Shown here one piece after another: positions 53,203 through 64,000 of a DNA stretch of 64,000 nucleotides. The DNA is taken from NCBI GenBank assembly GCA_037176885.1, contig JAWWNJ010000086.1:496001-560000 (forward strand), in the 5' to 3' direction. Under the pieces are notes generated by a model, which ran no database searches, was not told the DNA's origin, and worked only from the letters and a program-made list of their open reading frames with translations. Made by a program: the position numbers and the translations under genes. The DNA is from Favolaschia claudopus (taxonomy: Eukaryota; Basidiomycota; Agaricomycetes; Agaricales; Mycenaceae). Within the stretch, counting starts at the first letter, position 1; the number at the start of each line of letters is the position of its first letter.

Positions 53203-54455
53203 TTTTTTGACAGCCGGACGCGCCAGATGGAGCTCAAAGTGGATCATCTCACCAGCCTTCGACGCAATGTTGACACTCTTGATGTGTGTACGAAAGTGGT
53301 TCAGTCCGTTGTCGTCTTTGAGCGGCAGGGCAGAGCCAACTGTGCGCCCATTCTTGAAAAATTTGTACATAAAACTGGCAACATCGACTGCCTCGACAGG
53401 TGCGGCGATGGTGGTAGCAACAAGAAGGCGAAGTCCCTCAATGTCCGAGGGATCCAGAGTGGTGATAGTGGTAGGTCCGATCGGTTTCCCTTGATGTGCG
53501 ACGTGCTCGACAGTCCCTCTCTTCTTGCCTGCTTTTTCCTCTGACCAGAGAAGAACAATATAAACAGTCGCACAGTACTCCTGCTGCTCGGGCTCGGGTT
53601 CCAGCACCGGAACGGAGTTCTTCTTGGGTCGACCACGTTTTCGTTTGGGCTCGGCAGTGGGGGCGGGAGCCTTCTGCTTCTGGGCGACAACTTGCACCTC
53701 ATTGTCACTGCTGTAGAGGTGGTAGTCGGCTTCGGTGCTCAAGTCAAAAAACCCGCCTTCGTACCCTCCCTGGGACCCCTGGAACACGTCTACTTCGCTT
53801 TCGGACGACATCCGAGTGACACGGCGCTTCTTGTTGAACTGCAAGCTGCCGACTGGTGGGAATAGATCATCGAAGTCCTCCTCGGCGTCGTCCTCACTGT
53901 CTTCAGACAGCACATAACGCTTGGTGGATTTCTTCATGGGGGTGACCGCAAGAGGCCAAGGTAAATTCTCAAAATACCACTAACAGACTCACGGAGTAGA
54001 GGAACGGGCTGCAACTTTCTTCCCCTTGTCTTGTTTCCGTGCTATGGCACCGTTAGAAACCGACTGCAGTGCGGCGGCGGGAAGTTTGATGGTAAGTCTG
54101 CCAGGCTTCTCCTCCTCTTTGTTCTCCTCTGTGGACATCATACGAGGTCAGTGAAAGATACATTAACATTTTACAGAAGACTGGCCTTCGCTCTCGTCGC
54201 TGTCAACCTCGACAAGATTGTTTTCGTGGTCAGATGACGCGAGCTTGGAGAACTGGTCATTGACTGGTCATCAAGCTCGTCAATATCAGAGTCCTGGCGG
54301 CTCCCGGGTGAGGAAGGAGCCGTCTTGACGTCTCCAGGAGGGCTCCAAGAACTGTTTACAGTGTACTCAGACGCTGCAGAGACCTGTGCGGCCGCGTCTG
54401 CGAGAGTTTCAAGCGCAGCCACTTTGCGACCAGTTTTTGCTCGAGTTTGGGCCAT
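53203..54455 (-). pseudogene. Unrecognised AT-hook gene, 5' exons with an 11-bp frame-breaking duplication
   Basis: The start is MAQTRAKTGRKVAALETLAD at 54,455. After DIDELDDQ the sequence TGATGACCAG is followed by a near-copy TCAATGACCAG; without those 11 bases the frame continues as FSKLASSDHENNLVEVDSDE, which has the acidic style of the neighbours. Downstream pieces are KPGRLTIKLPAAALQSVSNG (about 54,120-54,000) and KKSTKRYVLSEDSEDDAEED (53,937 on). An AT-hook, KRKRGRPKK, lies near 53,640, and the last exon reads YIVLLWSEEKAGKKRG ... FELHLARPAVKK before a GTGCAAGG donor at 53,202. It is a nuclear DNA-binding-type protein by its motifs only. It probably forms one gene with 49,660-50,522. 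Confidence 0.55.
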
Positions 54456-54630
54456 TTTCGATGCTTAGAATGATTGTGGTGGGTATTAGTTGGTAGCTGA
54501 AGGGTTGAGAACTACTGAGAATAGTGTAGAGACAGGGAATGTATTTATTTCAATTAACTACATTTTTTTTGATTTTACGAATTAAAACGCATCACTTTGT
54601 GATCCGGGCAAGAATTTCGGGAACCGCTGT

Positions 54631-54725
54631 AGTCTCATAAACAAGACTTTATATACTTTTTTGAAGATAGTCGTTCAAACGTATATAAAGTCTTGGACGC
54701 GTGAGGGGGGTCGGCTGAGAAGCGA
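54631..54725 (+). repeat. TAGTCT foldback terminus
   Basis: TAGTCTCATAAACAAGACTT is followed by a perfect hairpin whose 14-bp stem is AAGACTTTATATAC, then GGACGCGTGAGGGGGGTCGG. This matches the left end of the 18,381 foldback element in layout. No right end was seen, so the copy is truncated. Confidence 0.65.
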
Positions 54726-55325
54726 CAATTGATGGTTCGGCTTGATCACGGCACCCATTTTAGGAAAGTCACTAGGACGGCATCACACCGCCGAAAGCTT
54801 TGCACACTCGCATTGACTCTGAGGGTCAAGTTCACCGCTGAGACTGTCTGTGTCAGGTAAAGTTCCATGTCTGTGTAAGATTTTCTGCTATTTGTACTCC
54901 GAGGTCGCCTATAGTTTTGAGTCGAGTCTAAGCGCGGTTTCAAGAGGAAAAGTGACCTCAAGCCGCAGCTAAAAGGAGAGCAGTCCGTTAACAGCACATG
55001 TACAATGCTCTGAACTTATTTTTTGAGGCTCAGAGGGTTGCAAGGATGCTCAGAGGTATCGAAAGTAGGAGCACTTGCCCAATTTGGCAGCTTCCAAATG
55101 GAGCGAGTTTTAAACTCCGCTGATCTGTGTCGCTTCTCCACGGGACCCCTCCACGAGTCCTTGACTACAGTGTGCGCAAGCTCCTCCTCCTGTAGGCCGG
55201 CCATACACAACCTACTCTACGTATGTGTCAGAAAAAAATTTAGAAAAGAAAACAGGTCACGCGCATGCCACGTACGCGTCGCTCTTCCAGTTCAACTCCA
55301 CAACTTGATTTTGGCTAGCGCAGCG

Positions 55326-58064
55326 ATGCAGTCTTCGATGCAGGTCGTCGAAGAGTCGGATCCGATGGTGATAGACTCGGTCGAGCCGTCCGCTCCTCAA
55401 TCTACAATGACAGCACATGCCTATCCTCCGTCTTCCGAACCCGATGTGGGTTTTGTATACGACACCGAAATGACTTTACATTGCTCCCCTGACGGCCATC
55501 CGGAAGCACCTGAACGAATCCTACGAATTTGGAAGGCCTTGGTCTCCGGTCACTATATATCCAGGGCGAAAGTCATTCCTACTCGTCAAGTCCTTGAACA
55601 TGAAGCTCTGTTGGTCCACAGTCAGAAATTGTGGGACAAAGTAGAGGCTATCCAGTGTGATTCCGAGAATCTATTATTGGCCGATGATTCAACACTGAAC
55701 CTCTTTAGATATGACCCAGCCCCAGTTTCTTGATTCTGAAGAACATTACGAGCAGCTCTCCTTGTATATATGTGCAGCCACAACTCTAACCGCTCGTCTC
55801 AGCTGCGGTGGTGTTATTGAAGCTTGTCTTGCCGTAGCCCGGGGAGAATTGAGCAAAACTTTTGCTGTTGTACGCCCTCCTGGACATCACGCCGAGCCTG
55901 AGGAACACATGGGGTTCTGCTTTTTCAATAATGTTGCTGTCGCAGCGAGGGTTGTTCAGAACTTAACCCCTTTGAAGAAGATTCTTATCCTAGACTGGTA
56001 AGTGCAATACTCAAAGGGTGGCCCATTGACTCATCTACTTAACCAAGGGACGTACATCACGGCAGGTTTCAACAACTCTTTCTGTCAACCTGCTCTCTAA
56101 TTTGCATCGTAGGCAATGGCACTCAACGAGCGTTCAATAGCGATCCTTCCGTGCTTTTCATATCTCTCCATCGACACGATGGAGGCGATTTCTACCCTTA
56201 TGGCCCTTTTGGCGACCTGGATTCCTGTGGAGAAGGACTGGGTCTCGGATAGTGCGTTGATCGAATTATCATCAGTCTTTTTGTTGATTACACATTGAGT
56301 TCTGTGAACATCCCTTGGCCCGAGAATGGAATGGGTGACGCTGACTACATCCACGCGTTTCAAAAAGTGATAATGCCGATTGCGACGGAATTTGATCCGG
56401 AACTTGTTATAAGTACGCCGAGTTGTAGGACCTTGAGCATAGCTAAGTCAACTTACCAGTCTCGGCTGGCTTCGATGCCGCTGAAGGTGACGATCTGGGA
56501 GAGTGTCTAGTTACCCCTGTTGGGTATGCCCACATGACATACATGCTGGCTGGCCTCGCTGGTGGTCTTCTGGCAGTTGCGTTGGAAGTGAGTCATATAC
56601 ATATACTGAAATGAGTAGTCATTACCCAATCATTCCAGGGAGGTTATAATCTTGATTCAATAACAAAGTCAGCATTAGCTGTTACTGAGATAATTATGGG
56701 CGGCGCTCCCCCAGAAATGGGACCAATGGTTGCAAGTGAGGCGGGGGCCAGAACCGTCTGGCTTGTGGCTAGACAGCAGAGTCAATACTGGAAAAGCTTA
56801 AATGCGTGGGCATGCGAGCCAGAAGGTCTGCCGTGTGCTGCTGCCAGTTACAGCTCATACAAAACGGTTGTGCCAACAGAAGCAAACTCGCCGCCATTAC
56901 CGACCCAAGGTACGCATACATATGCACATACAATAATATCAGACTAGGTCTCATAAGTGATGCCAGAAATTCTCAAACTACACCGTCAACACTACATGTA
57001 TAGTGAACACGGTATGATGGAAGTTCCTCTCGTCAGTGCCGAATTGGAGCAACGCTTTTCTGGGCAAGTTATATGCTCGTGAGCCCTGTTGGAATTTATT
57101 TGAAAAATCAAGTACAATAACACGCCGCTTAGTCCCGATGTTTTCCAGTGCGAAACACTGGTGTTCGTGGTCCATGAATTGTGTGTGTAACTCTTCGGAG
57201 ATTGGCCCCTCCCTCATTTGGCAATATTGTAGTGGTAATCTTAGAGTTGAAATGTCGGCCTCAGTAATGCGTGATGCGCAGTTGGAAAGGGCAAACTTGG
57301 TGCGCTTCTTTCACCCTTCTGTTCCCCGGGCTAAACTATATGGCAATTTAGATAGAGTTTTCTAAAGACCTAGTGACTTGGGTCAAGGCAGAGGGTTATT
57401 CACTCCTTGATGTTAACCTGTTTCCCACGCCGAACGGCTCCATTTTGGTACGACTCAATACATATTAGCGAGAGCAAGGACTTATCCCATGAAGCGACCA
57501 AAAACAAAAAGTATACGCGCACTGCGTCAGGAAGTGATCACCTATGTCTGGGATAACTACGTGATGTGAGTGTTGTTCAATGTCGCAGGTCGCAGGAGCT
57601 GATGCATGCATAGGTTATCTAGTGCTAGGAACATTGTCCTTGTCGGCCATGGCCCTGCGTGCCAGCAGCTCATGGATCTAATTGATATGCGAGGTATATT
57701 CCGTTCCGTATTTCAAAGTGGCTCAAGTCTTCATGTTGCCCAGAAACAAGTGTTGTGGAATCTGTGAGGAGTGTCATTCAGGTGGTCGGACATTGGCCAC
57801 CATGTCTTCCTAGTCGTCCCGAAAATTTGAAGTGGTATCGATGCGTAAGATACACCTTGCCCTCCTTCCTCTCTGAAGCTCAAGCAACCTTAGCATTCAT
57901 TCCTTGCCCTCGGGTGTGATCACTCCATTCGGAGGAAGGTTCAGGAGGTCGAATGGCATGGTCATGTTCTGGATGTTGACGAGGACCGATCGGTTGCGCT
58001 TTTCGCGAAGGCCTTGCCCGACATCAAAAGATTCGTCAAGGCGCAGCTGTCGTGTTTAAAGTAG
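55326..58064 (+). CDS. HDA1: Class II histone deacetylase (Hda1/Clr3 type)
   Basis: Zinc-dependent lysine deacetylase; fungal members remove acetyl groups from histones and support heterochromatin and gene silencing. The start is the ATG at 55,326 ([20 protein letters not shown]). Fifteen exons joined at the splice sites I placed total 2040 bases, 679 codons plus stop, with no internal stop. The deacetylase domain shows [35 protein letters not shown] (zinc ligands), [13 protein letters not shown] (third ligand) and LEGGYNLDS (catalytic Tyr). The C-terminal Arb2-like domain follows: [58 protein letters not shown] and [19 protein letters not shown]. Introns are 46-58 bp and GT-AG except 56,062-56,112, which fits GC-AG. 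This is the only clearly intact conserved host gene in the window. Confidence 0.95.
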
Positions 58065-58179
58065 GAAGGATGTGGTTCTACATACATGTGGTATTCAACG
58101 CTTCAAGCAGCCTAGTACTCAGTCCTAGGCTATCCCGGGAGTACGGTACTTAGGTAGGCGACAGTAAAGGCAACCCCGC

Positions 58180-58275
58180 CATTCCTTTTTGGCCGAGGCG
58201 AGCCAGCTGTTGCCAAGGCAGCTCGGTTCGTCAAGCCGGCTCCCAGCCGGCACAGCCGCAGCTCGGGTCCTTTTT
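58180..58275. mobile_element. Remnant of an AGCTC/GCCGGCTC-rich hAT terminus
   Basis: Words such as GGCAGCTCGG, AGCCGGCTCCCAGCCGGC and CAGCCGCAGCTCGGG match the subterminal arrays of the 20,776 and 24,922 hAT-type elements. No TAGTG end remains. Confidence 0.45.
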
Positions 58276-58289
58276 TGTTTGCTCATGTA

Positions 58290-58693
58290 AGGTAGACTAA
58301 GAGAGCAACCAAGTACGGTTGCCCCACGTGATTTAGCCTTTTCGAGAAGATATAGTCCGTTCGTCGTATGCAATAGAAAATCTGGCTCAACAGATCTGAG
58401 GAGAGTCCTATCTACGATGTCCCTAAACTTGGACTTGAGAGAAAGCTGTAGTTCTTGAATGATGCAAAAACGATGAATTTGATGGGATTTTGAGGTCTGC
58501 CATCAATTCAGGAACTAGTCCGTCGAATCTCATCTTGCATGCATAGTATTTGATTTTTAGGTACCTAGTATGTATGCACACAGAACTGTAGAGCCAGATT
58601 TTTTTAATTTCCCTCGAGCATAGGTGGAACGGACTATATCTTCTCGAAAAGGCTAAATCACGTGGGGCAACCGTACTTGGTTGCTCTCTACCT
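58290..58693. mobile_element. 404-bp MITE with TIRs of about 70 bp, TA duplication
   Basis: The arms start AGGTAG and share GAGAGCAACCAAGTACGGTT and the following 45 bp almost perfectly; the left arm has a 5-bp insertion. TA lies at 58,288-58,289 and 58,694-58,695. It sits 225 bp downstream of the deacetylase stop codon and might include its 3' UTR or terminator region. Confidence 0.88.
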
Positions 58694-59022
58694 TAGACGC
58701 AGGATTAACACTTTGAGGGTAAGCTTCGACATCCTGCTTCAGGCGTCGGTAACAATTTGAGTGGTGATCCATAGGAACTGGTTTGGCAGGGTACGACGGT
58801 TTCTAGGTGTGGACATTCGGAAAATACTGTGGCCAGGTCGTCACCGCTCGGAGGAGTCTCAGAGGGCTCCTGAAGCACGAGGTGACGAACTCTGCGATAT
58901 TCGTCCTTTGTTGGCAACCGCTCCAGCCTCGCCATGTCTTCATGGAAAGACGCCCTGTCGAGGCTGAGCATTCTTTCCGACCATTCACGTTATGTAAACA
59001 GTCGATATAAGTTACAGCAATA
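58694..59022. other. No gene recognised
   Basis: Short open frames only (both strands). The minus strand (about 58,960-58,850) has a weakly coding-like RLPTKDEYRRVRHLV sequence, but nothing that I can assign. Confidence 0.4.
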
Positions 59023-59471
59023 GAGAGTTTGCGGTGAGCCGCCAGAAGCCACCTGGTGGCTCCGACGGCATGCGGATTGGAGCGGCTACGTCATGTGGCG
59101 GCTCGTTCAGCGGCTCATCGCGCGCGGTCCTTAGCACAATTTTGAGGTTGGGTACCTTGCATACCTGACTATACCTTCAGCCAATGAGAGTTCGTTGTCC
59201 AAACGTGCATAATTGTTTTGAATTGAAGCAATTTCCAGCGTCAACCGAAGTCTTCGGCTCGAATGTGCGATAGCGTCAGATTTTCAGATCCAATTTTCTT
59301 CGTGTGTGTATGGTTCAATATGTAGATGACTAAGTACTAAGAATACACTCGCAAAACCAAATTTGAACCAGTCTTACCAGCCGCCAAACGAGCCGCCAGA
59401 CAGCATAGCCGCTCCAATCCGCATGCCATTAGAGCCGCCAGGTGGCTTCTGGCGGCTCACCGCAAACTCTC
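59023..59471. mobile_element. GAGAGTTTGCGGT MITE, long TIRs (449 bp)
   Basis: The arms of about 85 bp start GAGAGTTTGCGGTGAGCCGC and include GGCATGCGGATTGGAGCGGC, with a few mismatches. TA lies at 59,021-59,022 and 59,472-59,473. The terminal 20 bp differ from the 185-bp family (9913 and 38,243) by two bases, so the two are branches of one family. Confidence 0.9.
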
Positions 59472-59473
59472 TA

Positions 59474-60077
59474 ATGTCGCGGAGAATCGAAGTAAACTCG
59501 AAGATGGGAGAAGAGGGGAGAAGATGAACGGTAACGTGATACGTCACGGTCGACCATCAAGTTGCAACAGAGGTACCATTCCGAATTCTGTTGGCGTACC
59601 TGAAAAGAACGATGTTCTATATCATGGAAATGTCAAGAGTCTCTATTCTCTAACTTACCTGCCCACGACGGGACCAAAATATGGGTGACCGTAGGTCTGA
59701 GTCTGGCACAAAGTCTGCTCAAATATTCAGCATCCGACTCTGATGAGTTGGAAAAATACCAACATGGTTGTCAAATCCCAGGAGGATGTCCCGGAATTTC
59801 CCATGCTTGTCCTTGACCCAGAAGTTGGTAGTCTACTAGTGGTTGCTCCAAAACTAAGTAAAAAGTCGGGCCGTGAGTCAACTGACGAGCGGGAGGCGAA
59901 CAGAGCGGCACGGACGGAATGAAAGCGTGGTTGCACTTCAGAAGCTTGCGGAAGGAAGTGCATGATGTTGTGACAAGCGGAGTGACGTGTGAGGTGACGC
60001 TCCTCTTTCTAACCACCATGTCGTCACGACGCCCAGCTACCTCTAGTAGTAGTACCTGGTTTCTCGACCAGCTTCAC
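59474..60077. other. No gene recognised
   Basis: Only incidental open frames on both strands; nothing supported. Confidence 0.4.
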
Positions 60078-60202
60078 GGCAACCCCGCCATTCCAAGGGT
60101 GACCGGTGATGGCAAATCGGTCGCCAGACCGATTAAAGCCGATGGCCCCGGCCAGTAAAACCCTCGGCAATCTGAGGCTATTTCCGGCGAAATAAAGCCC
60201 TC
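60078..60202 (+). repeat. Dispersed repeat R1, third copy
   Basis: The longest of the three copies, abutting the integrase gene region. Copies at 490 and 964 are inverted relative to each other; this one lacks a nearby partner. Confidence 0.75.
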
Positions 60203-60205
60203 CCC

Positions 60206-62260
60206 TCCAAGTTTTCCTGCAGACATTCTGCTCAATGCCTTTCGTACACACTATCATCGTTTTGCAGCTGCAGTCACCGATCTCTCCACCAATCTCACTG
60301 ATGCTATAGTCATTGCTCGACTGGGCGATGATATTGATGAATTTGCAGCCATTATTCATGAAGTAAGTTTGCAATCGGAGAAAACTCGAATCCTGATACT
60401 ATTCTTTGTCCAGCATCCCGAAGTCTTTCCTCCCGATGAATTTACAACCCTGCAGTCCAGTGTCAGTGCCATGCAAAACGATGGCATCATGGGAGGCCTG
60501 TACTTGTTGAGTCGCTCCCATCTAATCCCGATTTTCTTCGATGGGCATATGGGCATAGGTCAACAGCAAGTATCGCACAATTCCTCGGTGTCGGCCGCTC
60601 TACTGTTCGGAATGCGTTGCTTGCAGAGGGCATTGCACAGCCACAATCGAATCCTTTCCCAGCTGCGGCGGGACAAACCAATGTCTCTCTTGGTGATGAA
60701 GACGATATTCTCGACCCCAACCTCCCTATCCCAGAATCGGGAGAGTTTCCCCCCGAAATCAGCAATCTTGCCCAGCCGACAGTCTCTCCTGTCTCAGATA
60801 TCACAGACGATGAGCTGGATATGCTTCTCCTCCGACTACGCACTCACTATAAGAGAGCAGGGCTAAGTATGCTTGGTGGTATGCTCCGCCGACTTGGACA
60901 TCGTGTGCCCACACAGCGTGTACGGGAATCACTTCTCCGCATTGATCCTGTGCGCAGAATCTTTGAGCGCATTCGGATACGTCGTCGCGACTATCGTGTT
61001 CTAGGACCAAATTCTCTGTGGCATCATGACGGACAGCACGGTGCGCAAAAATCACACACTCTACTCATCTCAGATTCTGACAGATATCAGGGCTGATACG
61101 TTGGGGCATTGTTATCCACGGATTCATCGACGGTTATTCCCGTCTCATTACAGTCTGCGTGCTAGTGACAATAACACGGCTGACACTGTTCTGGAGCTGT
61201 TCTTGGATACAGCCCGGATATATGGTGTTCCACCTCGTTTGCGCGGGGATCATGGTACCGAGGATATTTATGTTGCAGCATGGATGGAGTCACGTCGGGA
61301 GGTTCGTCGCGGATCATATATCTGGGGACGGTATGGCAGTCCTATTTTCGCTTGATCCATTGCTCAAGGATTTATAGAAGTGTTCATAATGTCCGTATTG
61401 AACGACTTTGGGTTGATGTGACTGCTCAGGTTGGCGCTGCCTGGGGCGACTTCTTTGTCATGCTCGAGCTGCGCTTTGGCCTTGACATCAATAATGTCGC
61501 ACACATTTGGCTCCTCCACTTCTTATTCCTCCCAACCATCAACAGTCAGCTTGCGTTTTTCGCCGAGTCCTGGAATCAGCACCGTATCCAGATTCGCAAT
61601 GGCCCGAACCGTTCTCCTACTGACATGTTTGTTTTTGACATGTACATCAATGGGGTCCGGGGAGACCAGCTTCCACCAGAAGAGGAAGGCTTGGATCTTA
61701 ATGAGCTCGAGGTGTACGGAATCGATTGGCAGGGTCTCCGCGACGACAATCTGCTCGAGTCACAGCGGGGAAACAACCCACTCGGTGAGGGTTCAAGTTC
61801 TTGGGTTGGACGTGTTGGACAGCCACCAGACCTTAGCGAGGTTATTGTTCAGCCCCCTCCAGGCCTTATTAGCGACGAAGAGGTGATTGCGCTGCATGAA
61901 CTCGTTTCGGCTTTTTTGGGAAGTGGTGAAGAAGCAACCCTTAGATCCGACTGCGGTACGTTGACAAATAGATATCTGTCATCGCTCTGCTTTCGGCCGA
62001 AGCCCCCGGACATGTCCCGTCACGCAACATACCGCACTCAATATCTCTGTTGTTTCTCGTCGCCCCGCCACGAAATTAATACTGGGAGCAAGCGTTTAGC
62101 CTCCTCTTTCAATCTGTGCCGTGTCTCTCAGGGCTTGATGAACAAATACTCGAGTTTTGCAGGCCCGAAGCCCAGCAACTTTCTTTTACCTCAAGCTGTC
62201 GTCACGGACAGGCTCGCTCTAGGTAGGGCCGTCGGACCGTCTTGCCTGCGTACCCCATGA
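60206..62260 (+). pseudogene. Rve-type (retroviral-like) integrase protein, frameshifted
   Basis: The family carries a DDE integrase core in stand-alone fungal genes. The N-terminal sequence is FPADILLNAFRTHYHRFAAA, followed by a helix-turn-helix-like STASIAQFLGVGRSTVRNAL near 60,590. A long linker leads to RVLGPNSLWHHDGQHG (first Asp). After an intron of 50 bp come LIRWGIVIHGFIDGYSRLIT, then LRGDHGTEDIYVAAWMESRR (second Asp) and GSYIWGR. Another intron leads to SVHNVRIERLWVDVTAQVGA (Glu) and a C-terminal region to about 61,950. Near 61,151 a base is missing after CTCATTACAG, which breaks the frame between the first and second Asp. The tail from 61,960 on is probably non-coding. Confidence 0.8.
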
Positions 62261-62387
62261 AAGAAATCAAGTGTTAGGTGCCCATGGGGCACGCAAAAAC
62301 CCAAGGGATCTGCCAGCCATAGGGTGCCCCATGAATATCTAAGCTAATCCTTGCCATGGGGCACAGTATAGATAATGGTGCGTAAAT

Positions 62388-62925
62388 GGGTGACTTCCCG
62401 TAAGCCCAGATACTTTTTCGCCAATATTTGAGGCTATTTGAGGGGTGCCAGCGATGTCGGCATCTCTTCTTCGATGGCGTAGAAATAGTCCTACTCTATC
62501 CCAACTCTATTCCCTCAGCTTTTTGACGACTAGAATCCAACTAAGTTTATCAGTAGACTCTCTCATGGGGCGCCAGCCTGCTGCCTCCGTCAAACGCGTC
62601 CCCTACGCGTGTTGCACGAGACTCAACGCGTCGCGTATTTTGCGATGTTCGTTGATCGGAACCTTTCTCCGGGGTGTCTGGTACGCGGCAGCTACGGGAG
62701 GAGGATGCCGAGGATGACTGGTCAAAATGCCGGTGACGAAACCAACGGATGGAAGGCAGACACCTTCCAAATCCGTTTATTCGAGTAGCTTAGAATCTGA
62801 AGAGGGGGTACCGACCCCCTGTTCAGATTTCAACATCTAGCAAGGTTTAGAGCGACGGCTTCGGCATCTCCGCCGGATAGTCGAAAATATTGTAGAAAAG
62901 TATCTGGGCTTACGGGAAGTCACCC
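62388..62925. mobile_element. 538-bp element, TIR GGGTGACTTCCCG, 3-bp duplication
   Basis: TIRs of about 33 bp (GGGTGACTTCCCGTAAGCCC, then AGATACTTTT) with AAT on both sides (62,385-62,387 and 62,926-62,928). Inside are two hairpins (GGAAGGCAGACACCTTCC and GAGGGGGTACCGACCCCC types). The 3-bp duplication differs from the TA families elsewhere in the window; PIF/Harbinger elements use 3-bp duplications, but of TWA type. Confidence 0.75.
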
Positions 62926-63600
62926 AATCACAATTATTTTTCTGACTTCCGGTTCTATTCCAGTGTATATCTACAAGGTCAGTGTGTCAAGGACAATATG
63001 CTGCAACTTTGCACTAGATGCAAAATATTGTTAGTAAGCTTTTATTTCCTCATTGTGCCGTATCGAACTAAATTGTTTAGTTTCACGCGAGTCATATGCC
63101 GGCGCGTTGCGCCGAGCGCAAAAATCTCCTTGTGAGCTGTTATATGCACCTTGCTTGTTGTGAACCAGTGTACACACTCTGATTTCGATGTTCATACCTG
63201 TTCGACACGCACAGTTCCGGTCTTACCCAGGAAACACGGTCACGGGACATCGAACTGGTCTGTCGCGATTTGTACTTGAATACTATACCGCGAAACAGGT
63301 GCGTTAATAGTGAGGTACACCGTAGACATCTTATGAAGCATTTTGGCTCTGCCATGCTTTCCATCCTGCGCAAAAATCAAATCTTATATGAAAATATGCA
63401 AAAGAAAATCTTAATTACCGTGCGCGAAGGTAAAAGGGCAAAAAGGCGGCTGGTGTGCACATATTTTACCTCACAATGTGATACGTAGGGCTTTTACGAT
63501 TTCTAACGCGTCGAAAACGCGTGTAGGAGGGTAGGTCTCTTCGCTTTGAGACATCAACTCCTCCTGTTTCTCAAATCTCTTCTCCTCTACCATCTCCACA
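62926..63600. other. No gene recognised
   Basis: Non-coding by inspection. It may include the promoter of the short coding start at 63,601, preceded by a pyrimidine-rich CTCCTCCTGTTTCTC tract. Confidence 0.4.
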
Positions 63601-63660
63601 ATGTCAACAATAAATCTTCCCCCGACATCTCAAGATGCACCTCAGCCAACGGATAAAGAG
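63601..63660 (+). CDS. Possible first exon of a gene running off the window
   Basis: The ATG at 63,601 follows a pyrimidine-rich leader and CCACA, a good fungal start context. It encodes MSTINLPPTSQDAPQPTDKE up to a GTATAT donor at 63,661. Downstream the strand becomes T-rich (63,830-63,910) and no clear second exon is seen in the remaining 340 bp. Confidence 0.3.
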
Positions 63661-64000
63661 GTATATCATCACTCATGGGCCTGTCCATGAGGCTGTGATT
63701 GTTACGTGTACGTATGAGATCTGAGTCAGGAGAAATTTTCTCCTTGCTTCTTTGGTCGCTGATTTCTTTCAAAATGGTCCTTGTACCTCCCGACGGACTC
63801 AATAGGGTCGTTCACACCTCCCTTTTTCCGCTCCTTTTTGCTTCCTTTTTCACTTCCTTTTTCGCCGGTTTTTGTATTCTCTTTGTTTTTCTTCCGGTTT
63901 TTTTTTGCCTTTTCCAATCAGATTGTTAAAAAGGGAAGACCTATGAAAAAATTGGGGTCAAATGTGCAGTTCTGGCCAAAACAGTAGAAAAAAGGGAGCG

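Overview
This window looks like a transposon island in a basidiomycete (Agaricomycete-type) genome. The evidence is numerous spliceosomal introns of about 45-60 bp, a class II histone deacetylase gene with 15 short exons, a Nam8/Csx1-type RNA-binding protein relic, and fungal-style hAT, Tc1/mariner, IS630, copia, chromodomain-gypsy, DIRS-like RT, LINE gag and rve-integrase sequences. I saw no bacterial-style operons, rRNA or CRISPR.

Layout. 0-5 kb: short inverted-repeat elements (several with TA target-site duplications), a perfect 211-bp tandem duplication and a broken Tc1 transposase. 5-9 kb: two minus-strand multi-exon genes of an unrecognised fungus-type family, probably decayed. 9-15 kb: MITEs and gene scraps. 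15-19.4 kb: the 3' end of a copia element whose coding region carries one hAT-type MITE and whose LTR carries two more MITEs, followed by a 9-bp-TSD foldback element. 19.4-24.4 kb: a DIRS-like RT fragment interrupted by a complete hAT element with an apparently intact transposase and a perfect 8-bp TSD. 24.5-27 kb: a plus-strand unknown gene broken by another hAT-type MITE. 27-37 kb: a second copy of the 0.5-kb hAT MITE, LINE gag fragments, a RecQ-like helicase fragment lacking the Walker A lysine, and a decayed minisatellite tract. 38-44 kb: a gypsy chromodomain fragment and more MITEs.

44-58 kb is the most gene-like part. It holds a 5'-truncated, frameshifted Nam8-like gene, an intact 322-aa IS630/Tc1-type transposase gene with three introns, and a minus-strand gene that may be split by an antisense DIRS-like RT element sitting in an intron. 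It also holds one apparently functional conserved host gene, an Hda1/Clr3-type histone deacetylase (55,326-58,064), whose exons join in frame to 679 aa. 58-64 kb has further TIR elements and a decayed rve-integrase gene.

The recurring theme is nested insertion. At least eight elements can be delimited by both terminal inverted repeats and target-site duplications, which gives a relative insertion order. The one clearly intact host gene belongs to a family whose known role is heterochromatic silencing, but nothing here shows a functional link to the surrounding elements.
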